Shown one piece after another: positions 1-6,450 of a stretch of 20,370 nt of DNA. Origin of the DNA: Ruminococcaceae bacterium UBA945. GTDB taxonomy: Bacteria > Bacillota > Clostridia > Oscillospirales > Acutalibacteraceae. Numbering within the stretch: position 1 is the first letter of the stretch; the number at the start of each line of letters is the position of its first letter. A model generated the notes under the pieces. It ran no database searches and was not told the DNA's origin. It saw nothing but the letters and a program-made list of their open reading frames with translations. The stretch covers positions 3,645-24,014 of the forward strand of contig DBCZ01000010.1 of assembly GCA_002293315.1 (NCBI GenBank), read 5' to 3'. Position numbers and translations under genes: made by a program.

Positions 1-1
1 G

Positions 2-364
2 TGGTATAAGGCTCTGGGGAAATTCAGAGCAGAATACGGGCAGAAGCTTCTTCGCTTCGGCAGCTTCAGGCGGATTTATGCCGGCGATGATATGCTCATT
101 TTCAGCCGTGTTTATGGAGAAGAGAGCCTGACTGTGGTGCTAAACCGCGGCTCGCGCTTTCAGACGATTGACAGGAATTTGCTCCCTGAAAACGCAGTTT
201 GTGTGCTCGGCATAGATTTGGAGAAAAATGAATATGAGCTTGAGCCCTTCGGTTTTACGGTATATCTTAAGGAAGAGCCGGAGAATTCGCCGCTCGAAAA
301 GCCTCCTGGCGCGAAAGAAAAGCCCGATTTCATGCAGCGGATAAGAGCTTTGCTTGGGCTTTAG
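2..364 (+). CDS. C-terminal fragment of a probable GH13 alpha-amylase-family glycosidase (5' truncated)
   Basis: An open frame enters from the left edge (first full codon at base 2) and stops at TAG 362-364, so only the last 120 residues are present. It begins with WYKALGKFRAEYG, followed by LLRFGSFRRIYAGDDMLIF and then a beta-rich stretch with VVLNRGS. This order (helix with 'alpha-x-x-Arg', 'G-x-F-x-x-x-Y/A-x-D-x-x-x-x-F-x-R', then 'V-x-N-x') is what the end of the barrel and the C-terminal beta-sandwich of neopullulanase or maltogenic amylase-type GH13 enzymes look like. The catalytic barrel is outside the window, so substrate and activity cannot be judged. The last 25 residues are charged and Pro-rich, ending in a short helix. 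It could be another sugar hydrolase with the same C-terminal domain. Confidence 0.6.
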   Translation, partial: WYKALGKFRAEYGQKLLRFGSFRRIYAGDDMLIFSRVYGEESLTVVLNRGSRFQTIDRNLLPENAVCVLGIDLEKNEYELEPFGFTVYLKEEPENSPLEKPPGAKEKPDFMQRIRALLGL

Positions 365-400
365 CATATCCATCAACGTTCAATAGCAGAGTATTTACGC

Positions 401-429
401 TTGACTTTCACCTGTTATTGTCCTATAAT
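401..429 (+). promoter_or_regulatory. Promoter of tRNA-Arg
   Basis: TTGACT (401-406) and a perfect TATAAT (424-429) are separated by exactly 17 bp. The predicted start is near 436, about 9 nt before the mature tRNA 5' end. This is a near-consensus housekeeping sigma promoter and shows that the tRNA is transcribed on its own and not from the upstream glycosidase gene. Confidence 0.8.
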
Positions 430-444
430 TATGAAGTTGCAAAT

Positions 445-521
445 GCGCCGGTAGCTCAGCTGGATAGAGTGTCTGGCTACGGACCAGAAGGTCGGGAGTT
501 CGAATCTTCTCCGGCGCGCCA
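445..521 (+). tRNA. tRNA-Arg (anticodon ACG)
   Basis: A full cloverleaf can be drawn by hand. The acceptor stem is GCGCCGG with CCGGCGC. The D stem is GCTC with GAGT (one G-T pair). The anticodon stem TCTGG/CCAGA encloses loop CTACGGA, giving anticodon ACG. The T arm is GGGAG-TTCGAAT-CTTCT. Discriminator G518 is followed by an encoded CCA (519-521). ACG (read as ICG) decodes CGU/CGC/CGA arginine codons. The last 19 bases before the CA are repeated at 692-710 (separate entry). Confidence 0.96.
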
Positions 522-598
522 GAAGGGCAATTGATAATGTATGATTGACAATTGACAATTATTCGTTATTGATTGCCTTTATTTTCATTATCGAAGCA

Positions 599-705
599 CG
601 GAGAAGTTCGAACCTTGGTCGCGGCGGTTGTCAAGCCGCAGGCGAGCAACCGCCAGGTCTGCGAAACGGCGCGTAAGCGACGGGTGCAGACTCGAATCTT
701 CTCCG
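599..705. repeat. Structured inverted-repeat element downstream of the tRNA
   Basis: The outer arms are 599-611 (CGGAGAAG + TTCGA) and 692-705 (TCGAA + T bulge + CTTCTCCG), which are complementary apart from the bulge. Inside are two hairpins: GGCGGTTG (623-630) with CAACCGCC (647-654), and GTCTGC (657-662) with GCAGAC (686-691). The result is a compact three-way-junction fold. Its right arm is the T-arm/acceptor sequence of the tRNA-Arg 190 bp upstream. No protein is encoded. It may be a small non-autonomous or REP-like intergenic repeat, or a structured RNA. The fold is seen directly; its function is unknown. Confidence 0.55.
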
Positions 706-710
706 GCGCG
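692..710 (+). repeat. Direct repeat of the tRNA-Arg 3' end (att-like)
   Basis: Nineteen bases (TCGAATCTTCTCCGGCGCG) are identical to 500-518, the T-loop, T-stem and acceptor 3' strand of the tRNA-Arg plus its discriminator. Duplicated tRNA 3' ends are the usual footprint of tyrosine-recombinase integration, but the two copies here are only 192 bp apart and no integrase lies between them. It could be the residue of a lost element, or part of the inverted-repeat element at 599-705. A 14-bp repeat (ATTGCCTTTATTTT, 572-585 and 807-820) also brackets this block. Confidence 0.6.
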
Positions 711-837
711 TTGTTCGGCTTTGCCGAGCTAGGCAGCTGATGATGAATAGGATAGTAGGGAGTGACGACCCCGGCACTCCGATGTCAGCGACGATTATTT
801 ATATCAATTGCCTTTATTTTTCAGAAGGAGTGTTATT

Positions 838-1200
838 ATGAAATTCAAAATGGTTCACTGCAATATCAATGTCTCGAATCTTGAGCGGAGCGTTGCCTTT
901 TACACAGAGGCGCTTCACATGAAAGAGGCCAACCGTAAAAACGGAGAGGGCTTCACGCTCGCGTTTTTGGAGGATGAGGGGCGGAATTTCCTTTTGGAGC
1001 TCACAGAGCTTGCCGAGCACCCGCAGAAATATGACCTTGGTGAGAACGAGAGCCATATCGCCTTCCAGACGGAGGATTACGAGGCCGCATATGCCCATCA
1101 TAAAAATATGGGCTGCATCTGCTATGAAAACACAGAGATGGGGCTTTATTTTATTGAAGACCCCGACGGATACTGGCTTGAGATTGTGCCGGTTAGATAA
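838..1200 (+). CDS. gloA: Glyoxalase I-like / VOC superfamily protein
   Basis: This is a 120-residue single VOC domain (two beta-alpha-beta-beta-beta modules), the usual length for bacterial lactoylglutathione lyase. The four metal ligands of the family can be placed: H7 (VHCNI), E54 (LLELT), H73 (ESHIAF) and E115 (YWLEIVP). The 'PDGYWLEI' end is typical of GloA, which isomerises the hemithioacetal of methylglyoxal and a thiol in the cytoplasm. ATG 838 was chosen because AGAAGGAG (822-829) sits 8 nt upstream; the in-frame ATG at 808 has no such site. It is a single-gene unit closed by the terminator at 1204-1237. Clostridia often lack glutathione, so the thiol and exact substrate are uncertain, and other VOC activities are possible. 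Confidence 0.85.
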   Translation: MKFKMVHCNINVSNLERSVAFYTEALHMKEANRKNGEGFTLAFLEDEGRNFLLELTELAEHPQKYDLGENESHIAFQTEDYEAAYAHHKNMGCICYENTEMGLYFIEDPDGYWLEIVPVR

Positions 1201-1203
1201 GAT

Positions 1204-1237
1204 AAAAAAAGGGATTGCGTGTGCAATTCCTTTTTTT
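1204..1237. terminator. Bidirectional intrinsic terminator after the VOC gene
   Basis: GGGATTGC (1211-1218) pairs with GCAATTCC (1223-1230) around a GTGT loop, with one G-T pair. It is preceded by seven A and followed by seven T, so it can end transcription on either strand. It starts 4 nt after the VOC stop codon. Confidence 0.85.
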
Positions 1238-1598
1238 ATCACCGCGCCCGGCATAGCCCGCAAGTTATGAGCCTAATGCAGCAAAAGACCTATACCGATA
1301 ATATCCTTGATATACTCGTAGATAAATTAAGCCCGCGCCCATTCATGATGCGTTTCTGCAATGCAGCATCGAGTATCAAGGATAGATAACTGTGATGCTT
1401 TAAGCGCAAAGTGCATACAATCCGGCAATGACAGATTGAATCTCGCGAACAGGTCGCCGAAGGAAAACAAGGCAGTTTTAACAGCTTTTTTGGCAAATCC
1501 TGTCCCCTCAGGAGGCATACGGCTATGTATATGCGGAAATGGAAGAATCGTTCTGTTGCCAGAACGAAGAATATGAAGAACCTGCATAAATTTGGGTA
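1238..1598. other. Gene-less stretch with an inverted repeat and a short coding-like remnant
   Basis: No complete gene is convincing here. Two arms, 1302-1318 (TATCCTTGATATACTCG) and 1370-1384 (CGAGTATCAAGGATA), are inverted repeats differing by a 2-bp insertion. Bases 1482-1589 give a 35-codon open stretch containing YGYVYAEMEE and ending in EEYEEPA, acidic and protein-like, but it has no start codon or ribosome binding site and a stop precedes it. It may be the tail of a decayed gene whose upstream part is lost. I do not recognise it. Confidence 0.3.
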
Positions 1599-1627
1599 TT
1601 GATAATCCTCACCTTATGTCGTATAAT
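1599..1627 (+). promoter_or_regulatory. Probable promoter of the PNP four-gene operon
   Basis: TTGATA (1599-1604) and TATAAT (1622-1627) are spaced by 17 bp, close to the sigma-A consensus. Transcription from about 1634 would give a 170-nt leader before ATG 1804. That leader holds an imperfect hairpin (arms about 1729-1740 and 1753-1765, core GTAAA/TTTAC) shortly before the ribosome binding site. No other -35/-10 pair nearer the gene fits as well. The TATAGT at 1783-1788 is too close to the ribosome binding site to serve. Confidence 0.6.
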
Positions 1628-1803
1628 CGTACAAAAGACATTTTTTGACTACATCATTGTATGATAAGTAAGCAAGTTATAATAAGAGTAATAAAAAAAT
1701 TGAATTGTGTGCAATCGGCTAAGCAACGGCCCTCCGTAAAATGGAGACCTCATTTACAGAGAGGCTAAAATCAATATTTTGGTATAGTGTTAGGAGATGA
1801 CTT

Positions 1804-2739
1804 ATGAGTAAAAGAATTCTCATTGTTACTGCAAATGAACATGAGACACAAGCTATATTAGGAGACCGAAACTTTTTTGAATATGAAGAAAAGCGTTCTT
1901 CACTCAACTCGGACGCCAACTTTTATCATGTCGGTAAATTCGGTTGCTATAACGCAGTCCATTTTGAGTTAATCGACCAAGGTACCATCAAAGCCGATTC
2001 TTCCATCTTGTCCATCTATGATGCTATCGAAGCATGGCAACCGGATGCGGTCATCTTATTCGGCATTGCGTTTGGCAAGGATAATGAAGAAATGCCGGAT
2101 CCGCGGCAGCATATTGGAGATGTCCTCATATCAAAAATGGTCGCCGATTACGAAAGCGGAAAAATCAAGAATGGCATACAGCAATCAGACGGATCCAACC
2201 CAGAAAGCGGGCGGCATTTGGTTTCAGCTTTTCAAAACTATAAAAAGACCTGGCATTATTCCATCAATGGGAGAGAAGCGGAAGCTGTCATAGGTTTAAT
2301 GCTGTCCGGGGATAAGGTCGTGGACGACAAGGAATTCAAATCATACTTATTTGCTAATTATCCCAGAGCAATCGGCGGTGAAATGGAGGGGCGCGGGGCG
2401 TATTCGGCCTGCCGAAGAAAAGGGATTGATGAATGGATCATCGTGAAGGCCATCTGTGACTGGGGTGAAAACAAGGGCAGTAACAAAAGAGAAAACCAGA
2501 TAACCGCATCCGAGTCGGCCGCTTCCTTTTTGAGACATGTCTTTTCAAAGCCGGAAGCATTCGACAAATTGCCTTCCAAGCAAGACCCCAACAGCAGATC
2601 AGGTGAACACAAACAGGGAAACACCAACAAACCGTCCGGGCAGGGTTTGATGCAGGTATGTGGCAACTCCGCGGATACTATCATTGCCACCCAAGGCTCA
2701 GTTATTTATGGGGGGATTAATTTTGGCGGAAAACAATGA
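1804..2739 (+). CDS. PNP-fold nucleosidase-like effector with C-terminal amyloid-like motif
   Basis: Residues 1-250 are a nucleoside phosphorylase/nucleosidase (PNP_UDP, MTAN-like) domain. It has the first strand ILIVTANEHE (5-14), the Gly-rich FGIAFGKD loop (86-93), IGDVLISKMVADYESGK (104-120), GEMEGRGA (192-199, substrate-binding Met/Glu) and VKAICDWGENK (214-224), where D219 aligns with the catalytic Asp of MTA/SAH nucleosidases. A Gly/Asn/Ser/Lys-rich linker (255-282) leads to a 28-residue tail with N288, T292, Q297, S299, G303, F307, G308, G309 and K310. The tail resembles HET-s-type amyloid motifs and matches one in the next protein. PNP-domain effectors are known in Detocs, CBASS and Avs defence systems, where they cleave ATP. 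The start ATG follows TTAGGAGATG (1789-1798). As first gene of a four-gene operon I infer a toxic effector rather than a salvage enzyme. Substrate is unknown. Confidence 0.8.
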   Translation: MSKRILIVTANEHETQAILGDRNFFEYEEKRSSLNSDANFYHVGKFGCYNAVHFELIDQGTIKADSSILSIYDAIEAWQPDAVILFGIAFGKDNEEMPDPRQHIGDVLISKMVADYESGKIKNGIQQSDGSNPESGRHLVSAFQNYKKTWHYSINGREAEAVIGLMLSGDKVVDDKEFKSYLFANYPRAIGGEMEGRGAYSACRRKGIDEWIIVKAICDWGENKGSNKRENQITASESAASFLRHVFSKPEAFDKLPSKQDPNSRSGEHKQGNTNKPSGQGLMQVCGNSADTIIATQGSVIYGGINFGGKQ

Positions 2740-4348
2740 GAACCAATATCTTGCCGATGCGGCGGAAGAGCCCAACAGAGCGCTTGAGCCGGATAAAACA
2801 GATGAACCTCCAAAACTCGACAAAACCTCTGAATCGGATGAAACGGTTCAAGCTGTGGCATCTTCAATTTTGAAAGACGTGTCCTCGGACATAGCAGAAG
2901 AAAAAAAACAGTACCAAACAGGCGATGCACATGTTAAAGACAATCATGCCGACAATCTGGGTGTTTTTCAGAATAGCATTATTCATGGGGATGTATTGTT
3001 CGGGAATCATAAGGTCCGTGAAGTGCTGCGCAACAACAGCAAGGTGGATAAAGTCTTTGATTTAAGCGATGCGGAACAATTTGCGGAATTTTGGGAAACC
3101 GTTCAGGCCGGTGACCATTTTGCAGCGGCAGTCATTCTTTGCGTGTTTGAGTATGTAGAGCTGGATGACCTACAGGATTTGAAATCCAAACTGCTGGCAG
3201 AACTTCCCCAAGTGGTGGGTGAGGACGGCGAAGAAACCGCCGTTCTCCAAAATTCATATCTGTCCGTGAACAGCCTGCTAAAAACCATTAAGGGCGAAAT
3301 GGTCGTATTGGAAAGTGGAGAGCAATGTGTCCGGCTCGGCAAAAACAGGATGGCCGCATTCAAAAATTTATGGCAGCAATTCCCCGATATGCGGGGACAT
3401 ATTGCACGCTGGCTACTGCGTGTCTGCGATTCCTTTGAGTACCGCACGAATTTTGACGTCGCGCAGATCACCGCCGCTTTCGTCAACATTCTTAAGCAAG
3501 ACTTTACTGCAGGGGTATCTCACTTCTTCTCTCGGCTCGGCTCTGATCCAAATCACTGCTGGCTGCTGTCATTGATCAGCCGTGAATTGTACCGAGATCG
3601 GCAATACCGAGATAAAATACTGCCTTTTATCGGTCATTGGATCGAATCTGGCAGTTCGTGGCTATGGAAATCAGCGGTTTTTGTCTATGCCTATATGGAT
3701 ACAGACGACGAGCAGGAAAAACTCGATGAAACAGTACGAAAATCCCTGACAGATCGCTGTTACAAATTGGTTTACGTGGACCGCAGCGACAGCAATCTTT
3801 CCTATCTCGGCAAGCTGCTGACGGATTCGGAACGACTGCGCACATTGATGGCATCTGTGTTTCACAATGTCGCGTGCGGCACCCATAACCACAATCAAAA
3901 ACGGCTGTACTGTATCTGCTGTCTGCTACTTATACAGTGGGGATACTACTTTGTCACTTCCGAAAACCCTATATTGCCGTTTGTGGCCTGTGACAAAAAG
4001 AAACAGCTGGAACAGATACTGCCTACGATGGAAATAATCCTGTCTCTGTACGATATGCGGCGGCATCTTTTCAGAACACTGCAATCCTATCTCAAGGAAA
4101 TATCTGGCTATGATATAGAAAAAAAGATTATTGACCACCTGAAAGCATTTTTCAAGTTGCTTGCAGGAAAAAGCCCGCGGTTCCGAGACGACATCGCTTT
4201 ATTGCTGGAAAATTGCAATTGCAATTTAGCAAAAGAAATAAATGATTATCTGGGTCAAGTTTTCCCACCGCAAAGTGCAGCAACAGCTGTCAAACCAGTG
4301 TCATCGGAACCAAGGAGACTCAGGGCGCAAACTGATGATTCTCACTAA
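2708..4348 (+). CDS. Large helical protein with N-terminal amyloid-like motif; unrecognised, putative receptor or adaptor
   Basis: About 546 residues. The first 75 are acidic and disordered-looking (Glu/Asp/Pro/Lys). Bases 2942-3013 then encode a motif with N, A-D, Q, S, I, G, F-G at the same spacing as the tail of the preceding protein. The rest, starting VREVLRNNSK, is almost entirely amphipathic helix and reads like an alpha-solenoid or HEAT-type repeat array (SLISRELYRD, LLLIQWGYYF, KIIDHLKAFF). No Walker A, signal peptide or TM segment is visible, so it is not a STAND or NACHT ATPase. The start is uncertain: ATG 2708 has a weak AAGG upstream, TTG 2723 has GGGGGG (2710-2715) 7 nt upstream, and GTG 2660 is also in frame. 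All overlap the end of the PNP gene, which implies translational coupling. Layout (motif first, helical module after) suggests it recruits or holds the PNP protein; this is inference. Confidence 0.7.
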   Translation: MGGLILAENNENQYLADAAEEPNRALEPDKTDEPPKLDKTSESDETVQAVASSILKDVSSDIAEEKKQYQTGDAHVKDNHADNLGVFQNSIIHGDVLFGNHKVREVLRNNSKVDKVFDLSDAEQFAEFWETVQAGDHFAAAVILCVFEYVELDDLQDLKSKLLAELPQVVGEDGEETAVLQNSYLSVNSLLKTIKGEMVVLESGEQCVRLGKNRMAAFKNLWQQFPDMRGHIARWLLRVCDSFEYRTNFDVAQITAAFVNILKQDFTAGVSHFFSRLGSDPNHCWLLSLISRELYRDRQYRDKILPFIGHWIESGSSWLWKSAVFVYAYMDTDDEQEKLDETVRKSLTDRCYKLVYVDRSDSNLSYLGKLLTDSERLRTLMASVFHNVACGTHNHNQKRLYCICCLLLIQWGYYFVTSENPILPFVACDKKKQLEQILPTMEIILSLYDMRRHLFRTLQSYLKEISGYDIEKKIIDHLKAFFKLLAGKSPRFRDDIALLLENCNCNLAKEINDYLGQVFPPQSAATAVKPVSSEPRRLRAQTDDSH

Positions 4349-4428
4349 ATTATTACAGATTCGCGCAGGTCCACGGCACTTTACTTCGTGTTTGACCGTT
4401 ATAAATCATCATTTAAGGAGGATATGAA

Positions 4429-5325
4429 ATGGAACGACCTATGTTTATTCAAAATGGGGAGGATGGTCAGATCGGCGTCGAATATAAATGCGGTATGTTC
4501 CCCCGAATACCAAACTATCGCAAAAGTGACTCTTGGTTTTTGCTGACAGATGGGGAAATGGACGACATCATTGTAGACGACCACACGACCATAAAGGCCA
4601 TACGCCGGGGACAGTACCGACGACTCGTCGAGATTTCCCGGAGTCCCCAAGTTGTTGTTCACATGTTCAATTCCACCTGCCAGGAAACATCGTACTCCTT
4701 TAAGGTGACCGTCAAGGCAAACGTCTATGTGAACGATCCGGTCAAGTTTTATGCCAACATTCGGAACATCAACGTCCGTGATTTCTTTAATAACCAATTC
4801 TCGCTGGATGTAAAAGAAGTGACACAAAAGTACAGCATCCTGAGCTACAGCGGGATCGACAATGAGTTGATTTCTGTTCTGACTGACATAAAGGTCATTC
4901 ATGACACATCGGGTTTGGCTTATCAGATAACAAACGTGATGACCGAACCCAATGACGAAGCCAAGATGCTACTGAAGGAGCGCGACGATATGACCATTAA
5001 ATATAAAATGACAATGGCAGCCTGGAAAATAGCGAAAGGGAACAAGAAGAAAACCTATGCTGATGCCATATGGGAAGAAGCTGCCAAGGGACATCTTACG
5101 GATGTTGAGGCAATCCAGCGGATTAAGGAATATGACCGAAAGAATCAACAGGAGAAACTGGAAATGCTTCTGAAATTGCGTGATGAGGGAATGATAAGCG
5201 ATGCTGATATTTCAGCTCAGACGCAAGTGTTTCTCCCCGTTTCTCAGTCACAGATAACACCTGCTAAGCAAATTGCCGGAAATGTGACCGACAGTGTCGA
5301 CGAGTTTTACGACGATGAAGAGTAA
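4429..5325 (+). CDS. SPFH/band-7-like protein with C-terminal SHOCT-like segment
   Basis: 298 residues. The middle (about 45-170) has alternating strands with YSFKVTVKANVYVNDPVKFYANI (89-111), the pattern of SPFH/prohibitin-like domains ('x-V-x-V-x-D-P-x-K-F'), followed by a helix-rich stretch. Residues 243-268 (KLEMLLKLRDEGMISDAD and following) look like a SHOCT oligomerisation motif ('L-x-x-L-x-x-L-x-x-x-G-x-I-[TS]-x-x-[ED]'). The tail is acidic (DDEE). There is no N-terminal TM segment, as in YdjI-type SPFH proteins that gather on membranes. AAGGAGG (4415-4421) sits 7 nt before ATG 4429; the gap to the previous gene is 80 bp and to the next 26 bp. In this operon it could be a membrane-microdomain scaffold. 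The assignment is by pattern, not by alignment. Confidence 0.55.
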   Translation: MERPMFIQNGEDGQIGVEYKCGMFPRIPNYRKSDSWFLLTDGEMDDIIVDDHTTIKAIRRGQYRRLVEISRSPQVVVHMFNSTCQETSYSFKVTVKANVYVNDPVKFYANIRNINVRDFFNNQFSLDVKEVTQKYSILSYSGIDNELISVLTDIKVIHDTSGLAYQITNVMTEPNDEAKMLLKERDDMTIKYKMTMAAWKIAKGNKKKTYADAIWEEAAKGHLTDVEAIQRIKEYDRKNQQEKLEMLLKLRDEGMISDADISAQTQVFLPVSQSQITPAKQIAGNVTDSVDEFYDDEE

Positions 5326-5351
5326 CAGCGAAAGAAAGGGGAGAGTGCTCC

Positions 5352-6269
5352 ATGAACTGGGTGGTTGAGAGCTTTCTTGCCTGGCCGCTATGGCTGCGTA
5401 TTGCACTGACAGCCCTTGCTTTTATCAGCATTTTCTGGCGGCTGTTTGGAAGACTCATTCTAAAAGCGTTTTCTGTCGTACCTTTGCTGCTGTCCGGGAT
5501 TCTCTTGCTGCTGTATAAGCTGTTGGAAACAGTCATTGCTCTCCCGCACCGCAAATTCGGCGGCGGCTTTTATACTTTCTCAAACATACTGTCCTCAGTG
5601 GGTCAGAAAGGCTACACGGCGCTTACCAGTTGGCATCAAACATGGCGGAAAGCAAAGAAGGTGCATGCAGGGGCAGCTTTTTTGACATTTTTAGTGCTGA
5701 TGACCGTGGTTTTACCAGGGACCTTTATGGAATCTGATTCTCCTTTGAAAATGGGCGAAAGGCTTTATCTCTGGGGCGAATCCGCAGCTGTGAATTGGAT
5801 GGAGGAAAAGGGTTGGTATGTCTCCAAGGAAAAAATGATTCAGGAGGCCGTATACATACAGGTCGATAATAAAAGAATTCTTAAAAACGGGGTGGTCATT
5901 GAATATGATCTTGCGCCGGTAAAGATCAACAATAGAATATACATGTCTGTCCGTGATTTATTCGAAGCACTTGGGGGAACAGTGGAATGGAATAATAAAG
6001 CAAAGAACATCCTCTTGTCGATACAGAATAAATCTGTGCGCCTATATGCTTCCGAGGGGATAATTGATATCGATGGGTCTGAACATGAGCTTATGGATCC
6101 CCCGGTGAAACAAGATGGCAGCTTTTATGTCGGCGTTCGTGAGATACTGGAATTATTAGATTATCGAGTAGAATGGTACGGCCCGTATAATATCGTTTTT
6201 ATCAGCAAAATGATTTATGTTAATTTCAACGAAACGCTGATGAATGAAATAAATGACATACTAAATTAA
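5352..6269 (+). CDS. Three-TM membrane protein with copper-amine-oxidase-N-like stalk domain
   Basis: 305 residues. TM segments lie at about 13-31, 41-62 and 106-124, with a basic loop between TM2 and TM3 (KFGGG to RKAKK). From about 170 the sequence carries two copies of the Clostridial stalk fold often labelled 'copper amine oxidase N-terminal domain': ILKNGVVIEYD, KINNRIYMSVRDLFEALGG, VEWNNKAKNILLSI, then GSFYVGVREILELLDYRVEW. That fold is a beta-rich extracellular spacer without catalytic function in these proteins. With three TM segments, the long C-terminus is expected outside. GAAAGGGGAG (5333-5342) precedes ATG 5352. It is the last gene of the PNP operon, with a terminator 45 bp on. 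A role as membrane anchor, surface sensor or permeabilising partner is open; no direct evidence distinguishes these. Confidence 0.7.
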   Translation: MNWVVESFLAWPLWLRIALTALAFISIFWRLFGRLILKAFSVVPLLLSGILLLLYKLLETVIALPHRKFGGGFYTFSNILSSVGQKGYTALTSWHQTWRKAKKVHAGAAFLTFLVLMTVVLPGTFMESDSPLKMGERLYLWGESAAVNWMEEKGWYVSKEKMIQEAVYIQVDNKRILKNGVVIEYDLAPVKINNRIYMSVRDLFEALGGTVEWNNKAKNILLSIQNKSVRLYASEGIIDIDGSEHELMDPPVKQDGSFYVGVREILELLDYRVEWYGPYNIVFISKMIYVNFNETLMNEINDILN

Positions 6270-6314
6270 AGCCGTTGTTTTGTGCACGAACCATATAAAA
6301 TAGCCAATAGACAA

Positions 6315-6358
6315 GAGCCCCCTAAAGTAGGAGAATACTTTAGGGGGCTCTTTTGTTT
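6315..6358 (+). terminator. Strong intrinsic terminator of the PNP operon
   Basis: A perfect 15-bp stem pairs GAGCCCCCTAAAGTA (6315-6329) with TACTTTAGGGGGCTC (6336-6350) around a 6-nt loop and is followed by TTTTGTTT. It marks the end of the four-gene unit and may also stop read-through of the convergent SLH gene. Confidence 0.92.
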
Positions 6359-6450
6359 ATATCTGCTGGCTTTGGGGCTGCACACTTAGGAAGGATTCTT
6401 TTAATTGAAATTGCAGCGTAACTGCGTAGTTATCTCTTCGCGCAAAAATA

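Noticed and set aside
599..710. Second tRNA or pseudo-tRNA downstream of tRNA-Arg
   Set aside because: Only the T-arm/acceptor 3' part is duplicated. There is no D arm or anticodon arm, and the rest folds as two different hairpins.
1361..1587. Overlapping small open frames on both strands (1361-1576 plus, 1327-1587 minus, 1290-1496 minus)
   Set aside because: No ribosome binding sites, no recognisable motif and competing frames. Only the remnant at 1482-1589 looks protein-like and it lacks a start.
1804..2739. Ordinary purine-salvage MTA/SAH nucleosidase
   Set aside because: The catalytic domain fits, but the linker and motif-bearing C-terminal tail and the operon with unknown, SPFH-like and membrane proteins do not fit a salvage enzyme. 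Kept as an alternative only.
2708..4348. STAND/NACHT ATPase as receptor of the PNP operon
   Set aside because: I looked for Walker A (GxxxxGK[ST]) and Walker B motifs through the whole protein and found none.
5352..6269. Copper amine oxidase enzyme
   Set aside because: Only the N-terminal-like stalk fold is present. There is no catalytic domain, and in Clostridia this fold is a surface spacer.
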